Source of the DNA: JAZDIU01 sp043804635
GTDB taxonomy: Bacteria > Chloroflexota > Dehalococcoidia > Dehalococcoidales > UBA2162
Assembly: GCA_043804635.1 (NCBI GenBank)
Contig: JAZDIU010000068.1
Coordinates: 1 to 13,428, forward strand
Length of the DNA stretch: 13,428 nucleotides
Reading direction: 5' to 3'
Each line of letters starts with the position of its first letter. Position 1 is the stretch's first letter. A model generated the notes under the pieces. The model was not told where the DNA came from, searched no databases, and saw only the letters and a list, made by a program, of their open reading frames with translations. Positions 10,544 to 13,428 of this stretch are shown piece after piece. The position numbers were made by a program, and so were the translations under genes.

Positions 10544-13308
10544 AAAAGCCTCTCTTAGTCCTCTTCGACGGCAATGCCATCGTCCACCGCGCCTTCCACG
10601 CCTTCGAAGGCAGACCCCTGACAGTAAGCAAGACCGGCGAGGTGGTCAGCGCCGTCTATGGCTTTGCCTCGATGCTCCTCAAGGTCATCAATGAGCTAAA
10701 GCCCACCTGCTATGCCATCGCCTTCGATAAAAAAGCCCCCACCTTCCGCCACCAGATGTATGATAAGTATAAAGCTAACCGCCCGCCTACTCCGAATGAA
10801 CTGGTCAACCAGCTAGGCACGGTGAGGCATTTGGTCGAAGCCTTCGATATCCCTATCTTCGAGCTTGATGGCTTTGAAGCCGATGACGTCCTGGGCAGTC
10901 TTAGTCGTCAGGCGAGCGAACAGGGCGTAGAAAATGTCATCGTTACCGGCGATGCCGATACTATGCAGTTGGTCTCGCCGACTACCAGGGTGCTTTACCC
11001 CAAACCGAGGGGCAGTTTCAGCGATACTGCCCTTTTCGATGAAGCGATGGTGGCGGAGAAGTATGGCGTTAAGCCAGAGCATATCCCCGACCTTAAAGCA
11101 CTCGTCGGCGACCCCTCCGATAACATCCCCGGCGTGCGGGGTATCGGCGATAAGACCGCGGCGAAACTTATCCAGCAATTCGGCTCGATTGAGCAAATTT
11201 ACGCCCACCTCGATGAAGTAACTCCGCCCCGAATCCAGGCATTACTGCGTGAAAATGAGGCAGTCGCCCGCCAGAGCAAACAACTGGCGACTATCGTCAA
11301 GGAGGCACCGGTTACTCTCAACCTCGACCAGTGTCAGACTACTCACTTCGACCGCAACAAAGTCACTGAGCTTTTCCGCAACCTTGAGTTTTACAGCCTG
11401 CTATCCAAGTTACCCGATGCCAGCCCTGACTTGTCCCGAGCGCAGCTAGGGGAGCAAAGTAGAATGGAGATTTCAGAAGAAGCCATTGCATCGTCGGTCA
11501 GAACTGCTCCTCCTCAGCGTAAGGACTACCATATTATCAATACCGTCTCATCCCTCGATGAGCTCCTCAACCGCCTATCTTCAGTTAAATCCCTCGCCTT
11601 CGACACAGAGACCAGCAATCTGGATGCGATGCTTGCTCAACTGGTAGGCATATCGCTGTCCTTTGCTCCCGGAGAGGCTTACTACATTCCTGTCGGTCAC
11701 ATCGGCTTCGGACAGATGGAACAACTACCGTTGGAGTATGTCATCAGCCGTCTAAAGCCTCTTCTGGAAAACCCGTTTACCGCTAAGCTCGCCCACAACG
11801 GCAACTACGATATGACGGTGCTGGCTGAGAGCGGAATAAACGTCAATAACCTTACCTTCGATACGCAGGTAGCCGCCTATCTGTTGGGTGAGAAGAACCT
11901 GAGCCTAAAGGGACTTGCCTTTGGTCGGCTGGGTATTGAAATGACACCGATTACCGACCTCATTGGCACCGGGGCGAAGCAGGTATCGATGTCTCATGTC
12001 GAAGTGGCTAAAGCCGCCGATTACTCTTGTGCCGATGCCGATATGACCGAGCAACTGGCTGAGCTGCTGGGTGAAGATTTACGCCGTCAGGGACTCTGGC
12101 AGTTGTTTTCCGAGGTTGAAGTGCCGCTGGTGCCCGTGCTCGTCCACATGCAGAGAAATGGAATTGCCATAGACCGCGAGCTTTTACGGGAGATGTCGCA
12201 CCGACTCGGCGAGCAGATAATCAAGCTGGAAGCCGAGATATACCAAAACGTCGGGCACCAGTTCAACATTAACTCTCCCCGCCAACTAGCTTCGGTCCTT
12301 TTCGACGAGTTAAAGCTAACCACCGCCCGCAGGGGAAAGGTCTCCACCGGCGCCGAGGTTCTCGAAGAGTTGCGCGGCGTTCACCCCGTAATAGAATCTA
12401 TCTTGGAATATCGCCAGCTATGCAAACTCAAGTCCACTTACATCGATGCCCTGCCCGGTTTAATCAATCCTAAGACCGGACGGGTGCATACCAGCCTTAA
12501 CCAGACTAAAACAGCTACGGGTAGGCTTTCCTCCAGCGAGCCGAATTTGCAGAATATTCCTGTCCGCGGCGATTTGGGCAAGCAGGTCCGGCAGGCTTTT
12601 ATCGCTCCGCCCGGCTCCTATTTGCTCAGTGCCGACTACTCGCAGATTGACCTACGAGCTCTGGCTCACCTTTCTCAAGACCAGGGGCTACTTGCTGCCT
12701 TTAATCAAGACGAGGATATTCATGCGGCTACCGCCGCTCAGCTTTTCGGAGTAGATACCTCTCAGGTAACTTCTGAAATGCGACGACTCGCTAAAACGGT
12801 CAACTTCGGCGTTATCTACGGAATGAGCGAATACGGTCTGGAGCAGGCGACCGAGCTATCTCGCGAAGAGGCCGGCAAGTTCATCACCGCTTACTTCGAA
12901 AAATACCCGGGAGTTACACAATACCTGGAACAGACCAAGCGACAGGCGAGAGAAAAAGGTTATGTCCAGACACTACTGGGCAGGCGGCGGTTTATTCCCG
13001 AGATTACCTCAGCTAACCGGATAATAAGGGAAGCCGCCGAACGGATGGCAATAAATATGCCGGTGCAGGGCACCTCTGCCGATATTATCAAAGTAGCGAT
13101 GATAAATTTGCACCAGGAAATGGAGAAACGCCTGCTTAAAAGCAAAATGCTGCTGCAAGTCCACGACGAGCTTCTCTTCGAAGTCCCTGAGAATGAAATG
13201 GAAATAATGCGAGCGCTGGCGACTGAAATAATGTGCAATGCCGTCAAGCTCAGCGTCCCGCTCAAAGTGGATACCAGGAGCGGGCGTAACTGGGATGAAC
13301 TGAAGTAA
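10540..13308 (+). CDS. polA: DNA polymerase I
   Basis: This 922-residue three-domain DNA polymerase I fills gaps and removes primers during replication and repair. The 5'-3' flap nuclease domain covers about 1-290: VLFDGNAIVHRAF, FDKKAPTFRH, DGFEADDVLG, TGDADTMQLV, and the helix-hairpin-helix GDPSDNIPGVRGIGDKTA. The 3'-5' proofreading domain is intact: FDTET (D355, E357), HNGNYD, and YSCADAD. In the polymerase domain, TATGRLSSSEPNLQNIPVR, motif A DYSQIDLR (D699), motif B RRLAKTVNFGVIYG (K752, F756, Y760) and motif C QVHDELLFE (D876, E877) are present. Motif A has Asp704 where most members have Glu, the ribonucleotide steric-gate position. It starts at GTG because MKKPLLVLFDG begins there. The stop is 7 bases before the next gene, so they are probably co-transcribed. 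Confidence 0.98.
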   Translation: MKKPLLVLFDGNAIVHRAFHAFEGRPLTVSKTGEVVSAVYGFASMLLKVINELKPTCYAIAFDKKAPTFRHQMYDKYKANRPPTPNELVNQLGTVRHLVEAFDIPIFELDGFEADDVLGSLSRQASEQGVENVIVTGDADTMQLVSPTTRVLYPKPRGSFSDTALFDEAMVAEKYGVKPEHIPDLKALVGDPSDNIPGVRGIGDKTAAKLIQQFGSIEQIYAHLDEVTPPRIQALLRENEAVARQSKQLATIVKEAPVTLNLDQCQTTHFDRNKVTELFRNLEFYSLLSKLPDASPDLSRAQLGEQSRMEISEEAIASSVRTAPPQRKDYHIINTVSSLDELLNRLSSVKSLAFDTETSNLDAMLAQLVGISLSFAPGEAYYIPVGHIGFGQMEQLPLEYVISRLKPLLENPFTAKLAHNGNYDMTVLAESGINVNNLTFDTQVAAYLLGEKNLSLKGLAFGRLGIEMTPITDLIGTGAKQVSMSHVEVAKAADYSCADADMTEQLAELLGEDLRRQGLWQLFSEVEVPLVPVLVHMQRNGIAIDRELLREMSHRLGEQIIKLEAEIYQNVGHQFNINSPRQLASVLFDELKLTTARRGKVSTGAEVLEELRGVHPVIESILEYRQLCKLKSTYIDALPGLINPKTGRVHTSLNQTKTATGRLSSSEPNLQNIPVRGDLGKQVRQAFIAPPGSYLLSADYSQIDLRALAHLSQDQGLLAAFNQDEDIHAATAAQLFGVDTSQVTSEMRRLAKTVNFGVIYGMSEYGLEQATELSREEAGKFITAYFEKYPGVTQYLEQTKRQAREKGYVQTLLGRRRFIPEITSANRIIREAAERMAINMPVQGTSADIIKVAMINLHQEMEKRLLKSKMLLQVHDELLFEVPENEMEIMRALATEIMCNAVKLSVPLKVDTRSGRNWDELK

Positions 13309-13315
13309 GGAGTAG

Positions 13316-13428
13316 ATGAGCAAGTCTAACTGGGTAGTTTGCAGCATATTTCTAGTCCTGTTTGCCCTGTTTGCTTATCTCGCCAGCCAGTCGTACACCT
13401 TTCCAGGAGACATCGCCGTCAGTCTCTG
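13316..13428 (+). CDS. Start of a membrane protein, possibly PAP2 family, cut by window edge
   Basis: ATG at 13316 with AAGGAG at 13307-13312, 7 bases after polA. The visible 37 residues begin MSKSNW, then one hydrophobic helix (VVCSIFLVLFALFAYLA), then SYTFPGDIAVSL. A short N-terminal helix followed by FPGD plus a hydrophobic run is what I expect at the start of PAP2-type lipid phosphatases, but the catalytic motifs lie beyond the window, so the family is a guess. The coding call itself is supported by the ribosome-binding site and position. Confidence 0.6.
   Translation, partial: MSKSNWVVCSIFLVLFALFAYLASQSYTFPGDIAVSL

Noticed and set aside
10813..11208. Long antisense reading frames within polA (also 12960-13347 and 12087-12347)
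   Set aside because: Shadows of a strongly conserved coding sequence with no independent support.

Overview
The window is bacterial chromosome, most likely from a Chloroflexota lineage related to Dehalococcoidia. This is an inference of moderate confidence. It rests on the gene mix (a DUF6504-type protein, a short ArsA-like ATPase, a stand-alone argC, a DUF1464/COG2441 protein next to a radical SAM/SPASM enzyme, and a polA that keeps its proofreading motifs), on tRNA genes without encoded CCA, and on intergenic gaps full of short hairpin repeats. No rRNA gene, CRISPR array or insertion sequence was seen.

Left edge (1-1056): the C-terminal part of a tyrosine recombinase ends 3 bases from the 3' end of tRNA-Val(UAC). 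This looks like the edge of an integrated element whose body lies to the left, outside the window. tRNA-Glu(UUC) follows on the same strand, separated from tRNA-Val by a two-hairpin dispersed repeat. 1057-3820: a VTT/DedA-type membrane protein, then a tight two-gene unit made of an ASKHA-fold predicted kinase (DUF1464) and a radical SAM/SPASM enzyme that overlap by ATGA. 3821-6674 (minus strand): a DUF6504 protein; a Nfu-type Fe-S scaffold with a small Cys-containing partner; a YprB-like DEDDy exonuclease co-oriented with argC. 6675-8584: a repeat-rich gap, a histidine phosphatase, and a convergent ArsA/Get3-like ATPase. 8585-13428: a 628-residue protein with AT-rich coding sequence that appears to combine a degenerate HD (dNTPase-like) domain with a C-terminal PD-(D/E)xK nuclease motif; polA, overlapping it by GTGA; and the start of a membrane protein that may be PAP2.

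The most interesting points are these. (1) The 8657-10543 gene is a candidate defence or nucleic-acid-processing protein whose HD pair appears replaced by Asn-Asn. (2) Three genes (6918, 8657, 10540) carry an exact extended -10 TGnTATAAT at the distance expected for leaderless or nearly leaderless mRNAs. (3) Four otherwise different intergenic elements share the borders GTC-ATTNN...NNAAT-C(C/T). (4) A second repeat family with paired hairpins occurs twice, in opposite orientations. (5) The recombinase/tRNA-Val junction looks like an attachment site. (6) Pol I motif A has Asp where the family usually has the steric-gate Glu.
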